NCBI GenBank assembly: GCA_045627605.1
Contig: JAZQOA010000002.1
Span: 1 to 47,014, forward strand
Reading direction: 5' to 3'
Origin: RGIG5952 sp045627605
GTDB taxonomy: Bacteria; Verrucomicrobiota; Kiritimatiellia; RFP12; JAAYLN01
Length of the DNA: 47,014 bases
Every line of letters starts with the position of its first letter. The first letter of the stretch is position 1. This document shows, piece by piece, positions 15,028 through 25,900 of the stretch. The position numbers and the translations under genes were made by a program. The notes under the pieces are model-generated. The model had not been told where the DNA came from and did not search any database. It was given only the letters and a program-made list of their open reading frames with translations.

Positions 15028-16245
15028 ATGAAAATCTTGCATACGGGCGACTGGCACCTAGGCCAGAGGTTCTACAACTATGACAGGACGGATGAGGAGA
15101 GGCATTTCTTTGGCCAGCTCGCGGACTCCGTCCGGGCGGAGCGGCCCGACGCGCTCCTCGTGTGCGGCGATATTTTCGATGCGGGAACCCCGGGCAACGA
15201 CGTGGCGAAGGCCTTTACCGACAGCTTGCTCAAGGTTCAGGCGGCAAGCCCGGAGACCGAGGTCGTTGTCATCGCCGGCAACCACGACAGCTATTCGCGG
15301 CTCGAGGTTTCCCGGTCGCTCTGGGCGCTCCACAAGGTTCACGTGTTGGGGACGCCGGCCGAGGACGCCGACGGATTCGCCGATTTCGACCGGAATGTGA
15401 TCGAGATTCCCGGCCAGGGTTTCGTCGCGGCGGTGCCGTTCTGCCATCCGCGGAATTTCCCCGCCGTGCGCGGCACCGCGGGAATTGACCGCGCGGCAGA
15501 GTATTTCGCGGGATTGGAGGCGCATGTCAGGGCGCGGAACACGGCAGGTTTGCCCGCCGTGCTGATGGCGCATCTGGCCGTTGGCCGCGACACGGATTTC
15601 ACCGGGCAGGACCGCGGCGGGGTGATCGGCGGCGAGGAGTGCGTCGAGGCCGGGATGCTTGGCACGGGTTACGACTATATCGCGCTCGGGCACATCCATT
15701 GTCCGCAATGGGTGAAGGGCGGCCGGAAAATCGCGCGTTATTGCGGCACGCCGCGCACAATCCACTTCGACGAGACCTATCCGCACGGGGTGGACGTGGT
15801 GGAGGTTTCCGCCGGGGCTGAGCCGCAGCTCAAGACGGTTGCGTTCAAGCCGAAGCGCGAGCTCGTGACGCTGGGCGGGGCGACGGGCAAGCCCTTTGAC
15901 GAGGCGCTCGGGGACTTGGCCGGATCCAGCCTCGCGGTCGAGACCTATGTGCGTCTCAACGTGGCGCTTGGGGCGGACGAACTTCCGGCTGCGGACTGGA
16001 CTGAGCGCGCCCGCCAGGTCGCTGCGTCGAAAGGATTGCGGTACTGTTTGGTCAATCAGATCCGGGAGGCGAAAGACCCGCTGTCGCCTGTCGGCGGGGG
16101 AAGGCGGCTGACAATGGAGGAGCTGAAGGAACTTTCGGACGACGAGGTCCTTCAAATCATGGCGTCCGCGCACACGCTTTCCGACCGGCAGAAGGAATTG
16201 CTTGGCGGACTGATGGCGGACATTGCGGCCGAGGCGAATCAATAG
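15028..16245 (+). CDS. sbcD: SbcD/Mre11-family exonuclease subunit
   Basis: 405 residues, the normal SbcD length. It is the nuclease subunit of the SbcCD complex, which opens hairpins and processes protein-blocked or double-strand DNA ends. Phosphoesterase motifs are complete: GDWH (Asp8, His10), GDIFDAG (Asp48), GNHDS (Asn85, His86), a histidine in MAHLAVG, and GHIH near residue 225. The C-terminal cap begins after CGTPRTIHFDE. ATG 15028, preceded by AGGA, is better than a GTG at 15001 because the first beta strand starts immediately after it. The partner gene sbcC starts 10 bases downstream. Confidence 0.95.
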   Translation: MKILHTGDWHLGQRFYNYDRTDEERHFFGQLADSVRAERPDALLVCGDIFDAGTPGNDVAKAFTDSLLKVQAASPETEVVVIAGNHDSYSRLEVSRSLWALHKVHVLGTPAEDADGFADFDRNVIEIPGQGFVAAVPFCHPRNFPAVRGTAGIDRAAEYFAGLEAHVRARNTAGLPAVLMAHLAVGRDTDFTGQDRGGVIGGEECVEAGMLGTGYDYIALGHIHCPQWVKGGRKIARYCGTPRTIHFDETYPHGVDVVEVSAGAEPQLKTVAFKPKRELVTLGGATGKPFDEALGDLAGSSLAVETYVRLNVALGADELPAADWTERARQVAASKGLRYCLVNQIREAKDPLSPVGGGRRLTMEELKELSDDEVLQIMASAHTLSDRQKELLGGLMADIAAEANQ

Positions 16246-16255
16246 GGGGGGCACG

Positions 16256-19200
16256 ATGAAACTTGGAAAACTGACGATCAGAAATTTGGCGTCCATTGCG
16301 GACGCGACAATCGACTTCTCCGCCGCGCCCCTCAAGGACGCGCCGCTCTTCCTCCTCTGTGGCGAGACCGGGGCCGGCAAGACAACGGTTCTCGATGCGA
16401 TCTGCCTGGCGCTTTACGGGCAGACGCCGCGCTACCTGGCCGAAAATCGCAAGACTGACACGCAGGTCGGCGGATTCCCCTTCAACGACCCGCTTCAGCT
16501 TGTGCGCCGTGGAAGCACGGAGTGCTGTGTGTCTCTCTCCCTGCAAGGAAACGACGGCCGGAATTACGAGGCCCGCTGGAAGGTGGAGTTCTACGTTCGC
16601 GGTGAAAAAAAAGGGATGCCCAGCAAGGTCGTTTGGGAGTGGAAGGATCTTGCGCCCGGCGGAATTGTCCATGAAGGGAAAAAACACCTGGTGAACGAGG
16701 TCTTGCCGGCGGCGCTGGGGTTGTCGTTCGACCAGTTCTGCCGGACGACGCTCCTTGCCCAGGGGAAGTTTACGGAATTCATGTTGGGTAACGACGACGA
16801 GAAGGCTTCCATTCTCGAAAAACTCACAAACACGGAACGCTTCTCGAAAATCGGGCAGCGGATCAAGGAGGTGTGCGACGAGAAGAAGAGGGCGGCTGAG
16901 GACCTGCAGAAGGATATCGAACGCATGGCCGGGTTGCCTGCCGGGGAGCGGATGGAGATTGAGCGGGAACTGGAGGCGCTCAAGGCGTCCGGCAGGGAGC
17001 TGTCCGCCAAGATTAGGGACGGGGAGGCGAAGAAACAGTGGCGGGTGACGCGGGCGAAGCTTGCGGCGGCGCGTCAGGTTGCGGAAAGCGAACTCGAAAA
17101 CGCGCGGGCCGAATTGAATTCGGAGGAGTATGTCGCGGACGTGGCGGCGGTGCGCGATTGGGATCTTTCGCAGCCCGTGCATGACTCGGTCCGCGGTCGC
17201 CAGACGGCGGCAGGCGAAGTGGTGTCTGCCGAAAAGCGCCTTGAATCAGCCCGCGGGGAATTTGTCCGCCGCAAGGGAAATCTGGCCTGGTTGGAAGACG
17301 ATGTGGCCCGCCGTCGCCGGGAACTCGCGGAGAACGAGGCGGAACTTGCGGTGGCGGCGAACGCCGCCCCGATGTTCGAGGCGAGCGAGATGATCCTGCA
17401 GAATCTCGCCGATGCGCGAAAGGCGAAGAACCTGGCCGCCCAATGCGCGGCGCGGCAGGCGGCCGAGGAAAAGATGCTTGAAAGGCGAGAGGCGGAAGTG
17501 GCGTCTGCGGAGGTCGCAATGGAGGAGGCGGATGCCGCAGTTCGGCGCAAGGACGCGGAGATCAAAGCCGCCGAGGAACGGCGCGACGCGGTGGATGTCG
17601 CCGCCTTGCGTTCGCAACAGGTCGAGCTGAACGACCGCCGGCGGAAAGTCTCCGGAGGCCGGGCGGCGGCAGCGGATGTTGTCCGGCGCGAAGGGGAAAT
17701 TGAAGCGCGGGCAAAAAAACTTGAGGCAAGAAAATCCGAACTTGCGACGCTGTCGGCCAAGATTCCCGCGCTTCAGGCGGAGACCGAATCGTGCAAGACG
17801 AGGATGGACGAGGCGGCCCGCGAGGCTTCGAAGCAGAAGTCTCTGGTGGACGCCGGGATTGAAAAGCTCTGTTCCATGCTGAAGGTCGGCGACACGTGCC
17901 CGGTCTGCGGAAAGAAGATCGAAAGCCTCTCCGCGCAAGGGAGCTTCAGTGAACTTTTCTCGGCGCTGGATGAAAAGAGCCAGCAGGCACGGCAGGCGTG
18001 GAATCGCGCGACCAAGGCGCAGGGCGAGACAATGGCGCGAGTCGCCGAATTTGAGCGGGCCGTCCGGGAGGAGACTGGCGGAATCGCGGCCTCCCGCGAG
18101 GAACTGGCGCAGGTGAAGTCGACGCTTGGCGCACTTGTCGCCGAACTCGGCCTGGACGCCGTCACGGTCGCCGCCTTCGACGCCTGCGAAGAGGATTGCG
18201 GGGGGCGGTTGGCGAAGATTGAGTCGGCGATCAAAGACTACGACGGGAAGGTCGTGGCGGTGACCCGACTCCGGAAGGAGAAGGGAGACCTCGACAAGAC
18301 GCTGGCGGCGCGAATGACGGCGCTTGAGAAGATCCGGGGCGACGTCCGGGAATGCAAGGTCGGGATTGGGCAGTTCGCCGAGAGCGTCGCTGCGGCGGAA
18401 AGACAGGCAGCCGAAAAAAAAGACGCCGCGGCGGGGCAAATTTCGGATGCGGACTGGAAAACGCGGTGGATTTCAGATCCGGCAGATTTTGAGAGGGCGT
18501 TGAAAGAGGACGCGGCCCGCTACCGCGCGGCAAAGGAGCGGCAGGCGAGTCTGCTGGGCGCGTTCAACGCGGCCGACCAGAAGCTTGCGACTGTCGCCAA
18601 GATGGTGGCAGAGATCGCGACGGCCGAACCAGCCTGGGCGGGTGACGCCATCGCCATCGCCGAAGCCCGTGACGATTTGGTCGGCGGACTCAGCCGATTA
18701 GGCGGCGAGGTGGCGTCCGCAAAAGCCGAACGCGAGAGGGCTGCGTCGCGGAAGACCGCGTGCGAGGCGGCGTGCCGCCAGTTTGTCGTGGCGCATCCGG
18801 CGTTTACGGACGAGCGTCTTGTCGCGTTGGCCGGGATGGAGATCGGTGACGTCCGGCAACGGGTGGGCGTAGTTGAGGGCGCGGTGAAGGCGAAGTCCGG
18901 TGCCCTTGAAGGCGCGGAGAAGAACTTGTCTGAACATTTGGTGGTCTGTCCCGCGGGATTGGTCGACGAGATGACGGACGAAGCGCTCGCCAACGAACTG
19001 GAAGGGTTCAAGAAAGACGCCGCCGACTTGCAGGCGCGTATTGGCGGGTTGGAGGAGAAGTTGAAGGCCGACGACGCCAGCGCCGAGGCGCGGAGGAAAA
19101 AGGAGACCGAGTTGAAGACGGCGCGTGCGGCGTACGAGGAGTGGGACCCGATTGACCGGTTCTTCGGCGACAGTGACGGGAAAAAAATGCGCCGCGTGAT

Positions 19201-19654
19201 CCAGTCCTACGTGCTGAAGAACGTGCTGGCGAACGCGAACTACTACTTGAAACAACTCTGCCCCGGCCGTTACGAACTCTCGTGCGTTGACTTGACGCTG
19301 ACGGTGAGGGATGCGTTTGAGGGCGGGGTTGAGCGTCCAGCGAAGACGCTTTCAGGAGGCGAGGGCTTCCTCGTGTCGCTCGCGCTTGCGCTTGGGCTTG
19401 CGGGCATGAACGACACGGGCCTCGCGGTGGACATGCTGTTCATCGACGAGGGCTTCGGCACGCTCAGCAAGGAGCATCTTGAGAAGGCCGTTGACGCGCT
19501 CGAGTCGCTGAATCGCATTTGCGGCAACCGCAAGGTTGGCATCATCAGCCACGTGGAGCGTCTGCGCGAACGCATCGCCACGCACATCGAGGTGCGCCGC
19601 GCCGGGCAGGAGGCGAGCACGGTGCACGTCGCCGTCGGAGGCCGCGAAGTCTAA
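16256..19654 (+). CDS. sbcC: SbcC/Rad50-family ATPase subunit
   Basis: 1132 residues. It is the SMC-like ATPase partner of SbcD. Walker A GETGAGKTT is at residues 36-44. A long Ala/Glu/Arg-rich coiled coil runs to a zinc hook CPVC (Cys548, Cys551), then back to the ABC signature LSGGEG (about 1032) and Walker B LFIDEG (Asp1064). The hook sits almost in the middle, as expected for an antiparallel coiled coil. The ATG at 16256 follows a G-run ribosome binding site 10 bases after sbcD. The two genes are surely cotranscribed. Confidence 0.95.
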   Translation: MKLGKLTIRNLASIADATIDFSAAPLKDAPLFLLCGETGAGKTTVLDAICLALYGQTPRYLAENRKTDTQVGGFPFNDPLQLVRRGSTECCVSLSLQGNDGRNYEARWKVEFYVRGEKKGMPSKVVWEWKDLAPGGIVHEGKKHLVNEVLPAALGLSFDQFCRTTLLAQGKFTEFMLGNDDEKASILEKLTNTERFSKIGQRIKEVCDEKKRAAEDLQKDIERMAGLPAGERMEIERELEALKASGRELSAKIRDGEAKKQWRVTRAKLAAARQVAESELENARAELNSEEYVADVAAVRDWDLSQPVHDSVRGRQTAAGEVVSAEKRLESARGEFVRRKGNLAWLEDDVARRRRELAENEAELAVAANAAPMFEASEMILQNLADARKAKNLAAQCAARQAAEEKMLERREAEVASAEVAMEEADAAVRRKDAEIKAAEERRDAVDVAALRSQQVELNDRRRKVSGGRAAAADVVRREGEIEARAKKLEARKSELATLSAKIPALQAETESCKTRMDEAAREASKQKSLVDAGIEKLCSMLKVGDTCPVCGKKIESLSAQGSFSELFSALDEKSQQARQAWNRATKAQGETMARVAEFERAVREETGGIAASREELAQVKSTLGALVAELGLDAVTVAAFDACEEDCGGRLAKIESAIKDYDGKVVAVTRLRKEKGDLDKTLAARMTALEKIRGDVRECKVGIGQFAESVAAAERQAAEKKDAAAGQISDADWKTRWISDPADFERALKEDAARYRAAKERQASLLGAFNAADQKLATVAKMVAEIATAEPAWAGDAIAIAEARDDLVGGLSRLGGEVASAKAERERAASRKTACEAACRQFVVAHPAFTDERLVALAGMEIGDVRQRVGVVEGAVKAKSGALEGAEKNLSEHLVVCPAGLVDEMTDEALANELEGFKKDAADLQARIGGLEEKLKADDASAEARRKKETELKTARAAYEEWDPIDRFFGDSDGKKMRRVIQSYVLKNVLANANYYLKQLCPGRYELSCVDLTLTVRDAFEGGVERPAKTLSGGEGFLVSLALALGLAGMNDTGLAVDMLFIDEGFGTLSKEHLEKAVDALESLNRICGNRKVGIISHVERLRERIATHIEVRRAGQEASTVHVAVGGREV

Positions 19655-19694
19655 TTGGATTGAAGCTGGAAGAGCAGGGGGAAGGGAGTTGCCG

Positions 19695-22600
19695 ATGGAA
19701 GTTTTCTGGAGCGACAGGCTGGAGTTGCTGGCCGACGGATTGTTCAAGCGCTGGGACGAATCCCCGGGGGATCCATTTGCCCGGACGTGCGTCGTCGTAG
19801 GCGACATGGCGACGCGAAACTGGCTTCGCGACTACTTTCTCCTGCACAGGCGCGGGGGGAGGCGCCGTGTCCTCGCCAACATTGATTTCAAGCCGCTTGC
19901 CGAGTTCGCCAACGACTGGCTTGCCGCCATGACGCACGCGCGGAACGGCGAGCCCCGCCGCGCCAAGGAGCACCCCTATTCGCAGAACGTGCTCGCGTGG
20001 CGCATCGACGCCATCCTGCGCGACTGCCGGGGCGATCCCGAGTTCAAGGTTCTCGACGCCTATGTCGGCAGCGGCGGCGGCCGCGCCGAGGCGCGCCGCC
20101 GCCATGACCTCGCCGTCCGTCTCGCGCAGCTCTACGACGACTACCTCGGCTCGCGCTACCGCATGCTTGTCAACTGGTCGCGCGGCATCCTGCCCCGTGG
20201 GGCGGCCCGCTGGCAGGCCGTCCTCTACAACAAGCTCGCGGCGGAATGCCCGCAGACCTACACGGCCGATTTCGACGCCGTCCTGCGTGACGACGCCGAC
20301 CCCTCGGCGGCTTTTGCGCGGGGGTTCCCGAAATATACGGCCATCCACGTCTTCGATGTGCCTTCGGCTCCGTGGCCCTATTTGCTGATGCTTGGCAAAA
20401 TTTCGGGAACCCTTCCCGTGGCCTTTTGGAATTTCAACCCGTCGCGCGACTTCTGGCTGGAGGACAAAACCAGGCGGGAGGCGATGCGGGAACGCATCCG
20501 GGCCGTGAAGAACGCGCTGGAGGGCGGCGAGAATCCGCCGCAGGAAAACGCGGAGGCGATGTTCGGGACGCCCGACCAGAAGCTCCTTGGCTCGCTGGCG
20601 ACGGGGACGCGCGGCCTGCTCGCCGCCGAACTTGATCTCGCCGAAGGAAATTGCGAATGGATCGGCCCGGAGGACGAAGGCGATTTCACGACGTTGCGCG
20701 CCGTCCGCCCCGAGGTCCACGCATGCCACACGCCGCGCCGCGAACTCGAGGCCGCGAAGGATGCGTTGTGCCGGTTCTTCAAGGAGACGCCCGACACCAG
20801 GCCCGGCGACGCGCTTGTTCTCTGCGCCGATTGGTCGACGTATTCGCCGCTCATCGAGTCCGTCTTTGCCGAAGGGGAAATCCCAGTGTGCTCGGAAGGC
20901 GGCATCCACGCGGAGACGCCGATTTCGCATTCTTTCGGCGATCTCCTCGCCTTCCGTGCGAACCGCTTCGAGGCGAGCGCCGTCTTCGCGCTTCTCGGCG
21001 TACCCGCGATTCGCGACCGCTTCGAGATCGGCGCCGATGGCCTCACGACGCTTCGCGAAATGGTCCGGAACGCCAACATCCGCTGGGGGTACGACGACGC
21101 CGACGTGCGCGAGACCCTTGGCCTTGGTGACGACTCGTCCCTCTGGCATTTCACCTGGCGGCGGGGGCTTGACCGCTTCATCGCCGACGCCTTGCTCGGC
21201 GACCGCGACGACTCCCGGGCGATTGCCGACCTTGGGGCGGCGGGGCGTTTGCTGCCGTGCGGACTTGTCGAGGGCGAGCGGGCCCACCTGATCGGCCGTC
21301 TCGACGCCTTTGCAACGGCGCTTGCAAAGTTGCGCGGCTTCCTGCGTGTCGCCCGCTCCGCCGACGAGTGGCGCGAGGGATTGCTGAAAGCTGTCGGCGA
21401 TTTCTACTTGGACGACGGTGAAAATGCCGTTGAACTTGCCCGGCTCCGCGAGGCGGTTGTCTCCACGGCTTCCGACGCGCTTAACGCCCAGAAGGTGGCG
21501 GGCCGCGTTGGCGAAAAAATCGAAGGCGAGATATTCTGCCGCGCGTTGCTTTCCTCCGTGAGCGCCGGCCCGCAGCGCCTTTCCTCCGTTGGCGATGCCG
21601 TGCGTTTCGCCCCGCTTGGCGCGGGAACTGCAATGCCCGCGCGGTTCGTGTGGATCTGCGGGCTCAACGACGGAAGCTTCCCCTCCAGCGGGTGCCGTCC
21701 GTCCTTCGACCTCGTTGGCAGCCACCCTTCCTTGTTTGATGTCGACCCACGCGAACGCGATACTTTCGCCTTGCTCAAGGCCGCGATGGGCGCGCGCGAC
21801 CGACTTGCCTTCAGCTACCTTGGCCGCAACGCGCGGACAAACGAGGAGTTGCCCGCGGCCGTGCCGCTGCTCGATTTGCTTGACTGGTTCAGGGCTTCGG
21901 GCGTCGCCATCGGGGAATACCAGCATCCGCTCCAGTCCTACAGCGCCTCGTACTATGCCGTTCCAAAGACTTTGCCGCCGCATTTCTCGGAACAGGACCG
22001 CGCCGCGGCGGAGTCGCTTCTTGCCAACGCGGAAACGGGGCTGCCACCGTCGGAGCTGGTGCCGTTTGCCTTCGCCGATGAGGGTGAAACCGTTATCGAC
22101 GTCGAGGATTTGGTTGCGTTCTATGGGTGCCCACAGCGTTTTCTTGCCAATCGGAAACTGGGGCTCCGCCTTTTCAACCCGAAGTACGATGTCTTGTCCG
22201 ACGACGATTCAAGCGCTGCCAAAATTTCGGCCCATCTTCGCTCCGAAGTCCTGCTGGCCTCGGATTCCGACGTCGGGGTGCGGACCGTCGAGTCCGAACG
22301 GATGGTGGAGGAAGGAGCCGCACCCGATGCTGGAATGGCCGAAGCTGAACTTGAGACCCAGGTCGGGGACGAGGCCATCGAAAAGTTCCAGTCAAAGGTC
22401 GTCGATTTCGCGAAAAAAGACCGGGACCAGGATGACTTCGCCTGTCCCGACGAGCCTTTGGCCAAGCGCTACCTCGAGTTCCGCGGGCAAGATGTGCAAC
22501 CTTATTCGGCCGTGGTGGAGGTCGAAGGACGGCGGGTGCGACTGGAAGGCTGGATGCAGCCTCCCGTCTTGCTCAAGGCGCGGTCGGGAAAAGACATTCC

Positions 22601-22928
22601 GCATGTCTTCGAGTACCGCGAGAAGAAATTTGCGAAATGGGATGCCGCCGCCTCGGTTATCCGCCATTTGGCGCGGCAGGTCGCGGGCAAAGGTTGCGTG
22701 ACGATCCGCCTTAGCCCTGATGACTCCCCCAAGACGCTTCGCCCCTTGCCGCAGAATGACGCAAAGGCGCGACTTTCGGAGATCGTCCGGCTGGCAATGC
22801 AACCGCTGGCCGTCGACATCCGCACTGCCGCCGGTGCCGGCGACGAGCTTCCCGGGGAATATGGGGAGGCGGTCGACGACTACGACTTCTGCTTTTTCAA
22901 AGGCAAAAAATGGAATAGGACGAATTGA
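19695..22928 (+). CDS. recC: RecBCD enzyme subunit RecC
   Basis: 1077 residues, close to the 1122 of E. coli RecC. RecC has inactivated helicase and nuclease folds and scans for the Chi sequence. The strongest signature is around residue 655: WICGLNDGSFP, then a FDLVGSHPS segment, RERDTFALLKAAMGARDRL and SYLGRNARTNEELPAAV. That order is characteristic of RecC. The start ATG 19695 has GGGAG upstream; the open frame extends 5' into sbcC but has no reason to be used. It lies 40 bases after sbcC and one base before recB. Codon use resembles its neighbours. Confidence 0.88.
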   Translation: MEVFWSDRLELLADGLFKRWDESPGDPFARTCVVVGDMATRNWLRDYFLLHRRGGRRRVLANIDFKPLAEFANDWLAAMTHARNGEPRRAKEHPYSQNVLAWRIDAILRDCRGDPEFKVLDAYVGSGGGRAEARRRHDLAVRLAQLYDDYLGSRYRMLVNWSRGILPRGAARWQAVLYNKLAAECPQTYTADFDAVLRDDADPSAAFARGFPKYTAIHVFDVPSAPWPYLLMLGKISGTLPVAFWNFNPSRDFWLEDKTRREAMRERIRAVKNALEGGENPPQENAEAMFGTPDQKLLGSLATGTRGLLAAELDLAEGNCEWIGPEDEGDFTTLRAVRPEVHACHTPRRELEAAKDALCRFFKETPDTRPGDALVLCADWSTYSPLIESVFAEGEIPVCSEGGIHAETPISHSFGDLLAFRANRFEASAVFALLGVPAIRDRFEIGADGLTTLREMVRNANIRWGYDDADVRETLGLGDDSSLWHFTWRRGLDRFIADALLGDRDDSRAIADLGAAGRLLPCGLVEGERAHLIGRLDAFATALAKLRGFLRVARSADEWREGLLKAVGDFYLDDGENAVELARLREAVVSTASDALNAQKVAGRVGEKIEGEIFCRALLSSVSAGPQRLSSVGDAVRFAPLGAGTAMPARFVWICGLNDGSFPSSGCRPSFDLVGSHPSLFDVDPRERDTFALLKAAMGARDRLAFSYLGRNARTNEELPAAVPLLDLLDWFRASGVAIGEYQHPLQSYSASYYAVPKTLPPHFSEQDRAAAESLLANAETGLPPSELVPFAFADEGETVIDVEDLVAFYGCPQRFLANRKLGLRLFNPKYDVLSDDDSSAAKISAHLRSEVLLASDSDVGVRTVESERMVEEGAAPDAGMAEAELETQVGDEAIEKFQSKVVDFAKKDRDQDDFACPDEPLAKRYLEFRGQDVQPYSAVVEVEGRRVRLEGWMQPPVLLKARSGKDIPHVFEYREKKFAKWDAAASVIRHLARQVAGKGCVTIRLSPDDSPKTLRPLPQNDAKARLSEIVRLAMQPLAVDIRTAAGAGDELPGEYGEAVDDYDFCFFKGKKWNRTN

Positions 22929-22929
22929 C

Positions 22930-25900
22930 ATGTCGAAGATTTTCAGCGAGGAAATATACAGGCCGGAGTTCAATCTTGACGGACCGCACCTTGTGGCGGC
23001 CTCCGCGGGGACGGGCAAAACCTACAACATCCAGAGCATCTACGCCAGGCTTGTGGCGGAGAAAGGTTTCCGCGCCTCCGAAATCCAGGTCATGACCTTT
23101 ACGGAGGCGGCGACCAAGGAACTCCGAAGCCGCGTTCGCCGCATGCTCTCGGACCTCTCGAAGTTCTACGACGGCGCCACCGGGGGATTCAAGCCGGACG
23201 AACTTTCGCGCCTTGAAAAGCTTCGCGCCTGCGCACGCGCCAACATCGGCGGGGGCGACAAGGTGGCGGACGGCAAGGCCCGCGGCCGGGTGGAGTTGGC
23301 GCTCATGGAGTTCGACCAGGCCGCGATCTCGACAATCCACGGATTTTGCAACCGCGCCTTGCGGCGCTTCGCCTTCGAGACGGGGAGTGCCTTTGCAAGC
23401 GAGCTGGCGGACGGCAAGGATGCGGACCTTTCCCGCCGGGCGCGTGACTGGTGGCGCCGTGAGCACGGGCATCTCTCGGGCACCCCCGAAAATCTGGACG
23501 CCCAAACGGTGGTCGATTATGTCAGGGCCCTTTCCCAAAAGGCGGATTGGAAATTGCGCGAAGACGCGGGAGTCGACACCGTGGCGTCCTTTGCGCTGGC
23601 GAAGGGGGCGGAAATCGTCGGGGCGTACGAGGCGGAACGCCCGCTCCGCGAGGAGCAGACCTTCGACGACTTGCTGCGCGCCGTCCGCGACGCGCTCAGA
23701 GGCGAACACGGCCCCGCGCTGGCGGCGCTCCTGCGCGGCGAATTCAAGGCGGCGCTGGTCGACGAATTTCAGGACACCGACCCTGTGCAGTACGACATTT
23801 TCCGCCGGGTCTTCCTCGATCCCGCGGCGGATCCTCGCCCGTCGCTTTTCTTCGTGGGCGACCCCAAGCAGGCGATCTATTCTTTTCGCGGCGGCGATAT
23901 CTTCACCTACAAGGCGGCCGTGCAAACGCCGGAAATGGAGTCGGGCACTTACTGCCTCGACCGCAATTTCCGATCGACGCCCCGCCTTGTCGATGCCGTC
24001 AACATGCTTTTCCGCGACTCGGCCGAGGAGTCCGAATCCCGCACCTTTGGCGACGAGGCGATTCCCTACGGGGACGATGTCAAGGCGTCCGACGGCATCG
24101 AAGCCTTCAAACTGCCGGACGGAAGCGATGATCCTCGCCCCTTCCGGTTCAAGTGGGTGGGGAACGCCAGCGATCGTCTTGCCGCCGTTGTCGACTCGGT
24201 GCTTGAGGTGCTCGGGGAGCTGGGGGGCCAGGGCGTAACGCCCAAAGACATCGCGATCCTTGTCCCCTCCCATGGCGATGAGCGCACATTGCGCGACCTT
24301 CTGCGTGAAAAGGGGGTGCCGGCCGTCTTGCAGAAGGCGGGCAATGTTTTTGCGTCGGAAACCGCGTTTGAATTCCTGCAGGTTCTCGCCGCCATGGCGC
24401 TTTCCGGGGGTGCCGGCCAGATCAAGTCCGCGCTGGCGACGTCGTTTTTCGACTACGAAGCGGCGGTGCTCGCAGGCGACGGGGAAGGGCAGATCCTCGC
24501 CGATGGAATCGCGCTTTTCGGCGAATTGAACGGCATTTGGCTCGCCCGCGGCTTCAATGCCGCCTTCGCGGCGCTGTCGGTCCATCCCCGGTGCAACATG
24601 AAGCGCAGGTTCGCGGCGGGGAGGGACGGGGAGCGCAAGCTGGCCGACGTCTTGCAGGTCGTCGATTTGGCGAGCGCCGCCGTGATGGAGCTCGGTCCTG
24701 CGCCGGAAACCCTCGTCTCGTGGCTGTCTGAGCGCATCAACCTGTCGGGTGAGTACGCCGAAGAAGAAGATGCCGAGGCCTACGCCCGGCAGCTTGAAAG
24801 CGAAAACGACGCCGTAAAGATCATGACGTCGCACGTTTCAAAGGGCCTCGAATTCCCAGTCGCCATTGTGCCGCTTTCAAGAGGCAATTCGCTTAAGCCG
24901 CCGTATTTCGTCCATGAGGATGGTGGATTTTTTGCTTCCGTCAAGGATGCTGATAAAGCCGCCGCAGACCGGGAGCGGGAAGCGGAACGGATGCGCCTCC
25001 TCTACGTCGCGTTTACACGCGCTTCGAAACGGACGATTGTCATATCGAAGACCCCGCCCGAAATCCCGTCGTTGCAGCGGCTGCTGGACAATGCCTCGGC
25101 GCATGGCGCGGAGGAACCGGATTCGCCAATCGCCTTCGAGACGTTTGATCCGGAGATAGCCGGTGAGCGTCCCCCGTACGAGCGCCGTTCGGCGGGGCCG
25201 GTGTCGCTTGAGGCGGCTCCCGTGCCACCAGCCTTCCCCCTTGCGCCAACAAAAGGCAGCTACACGTCGCTTTCGCCGCATAGGCACGGGGGGGGCGGCA
25301 ATGACGAAGACGACGAGCATGACTTCGACAACGTAAAGGAGGGTGGCGCAAAGTTGGATTTCCCCGACACCCATCCGGTCTTCGCCCTTGCCGGCGGGAG
25401 GAAACCGGGAATTTGCTGGCATGCGATCTTTGAGCAACTCCCGTTCGACGCTTCGGCCGAGGAGATTGCGTCTGTTGCCGAAGCCACGCTGGGGATGTAC
25501 GGTCTTTTGCCGGACGACGCCGAAAAGCGGCGGGAGACGGTTGAAATCGTGGCGGACATGGTGGCGAAATCCCTCGCCTACCCAGTTGAAGCACCGGATG
25601 GGTCGCGTTTTTCGCTTCGGGAAATTGGCTGGGCGGATCGCTTCAGCGAGTGGGAGTTCAACTTCTCCTCGCGGGATTCCGACGAGTCCACGGCGCAACT
25701 CGCCGCCCTCATTGAGTCCGCCTGGAAAGACGACCCGGGCAAGGCGCCGTTTCTCGCGGCGATGCGCGCGTGGAACCGGAACATCCCGAAGGGTTTTCTC
25801 AAGGGTTTCCTGGATCTCGTCTTCAGGAAGGACGGACGCTTCTACATCGTGGACTGGAAAACGAACACACTCAACCGAAGGGCGTCGGGATTCTCCCGCG

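Noticed and set aside
19545..21983. An 812-codon minus-strand open frame opposite recC
   Set aside because: Antisense shadow of a real RecC subunit, with no start signal or domain.
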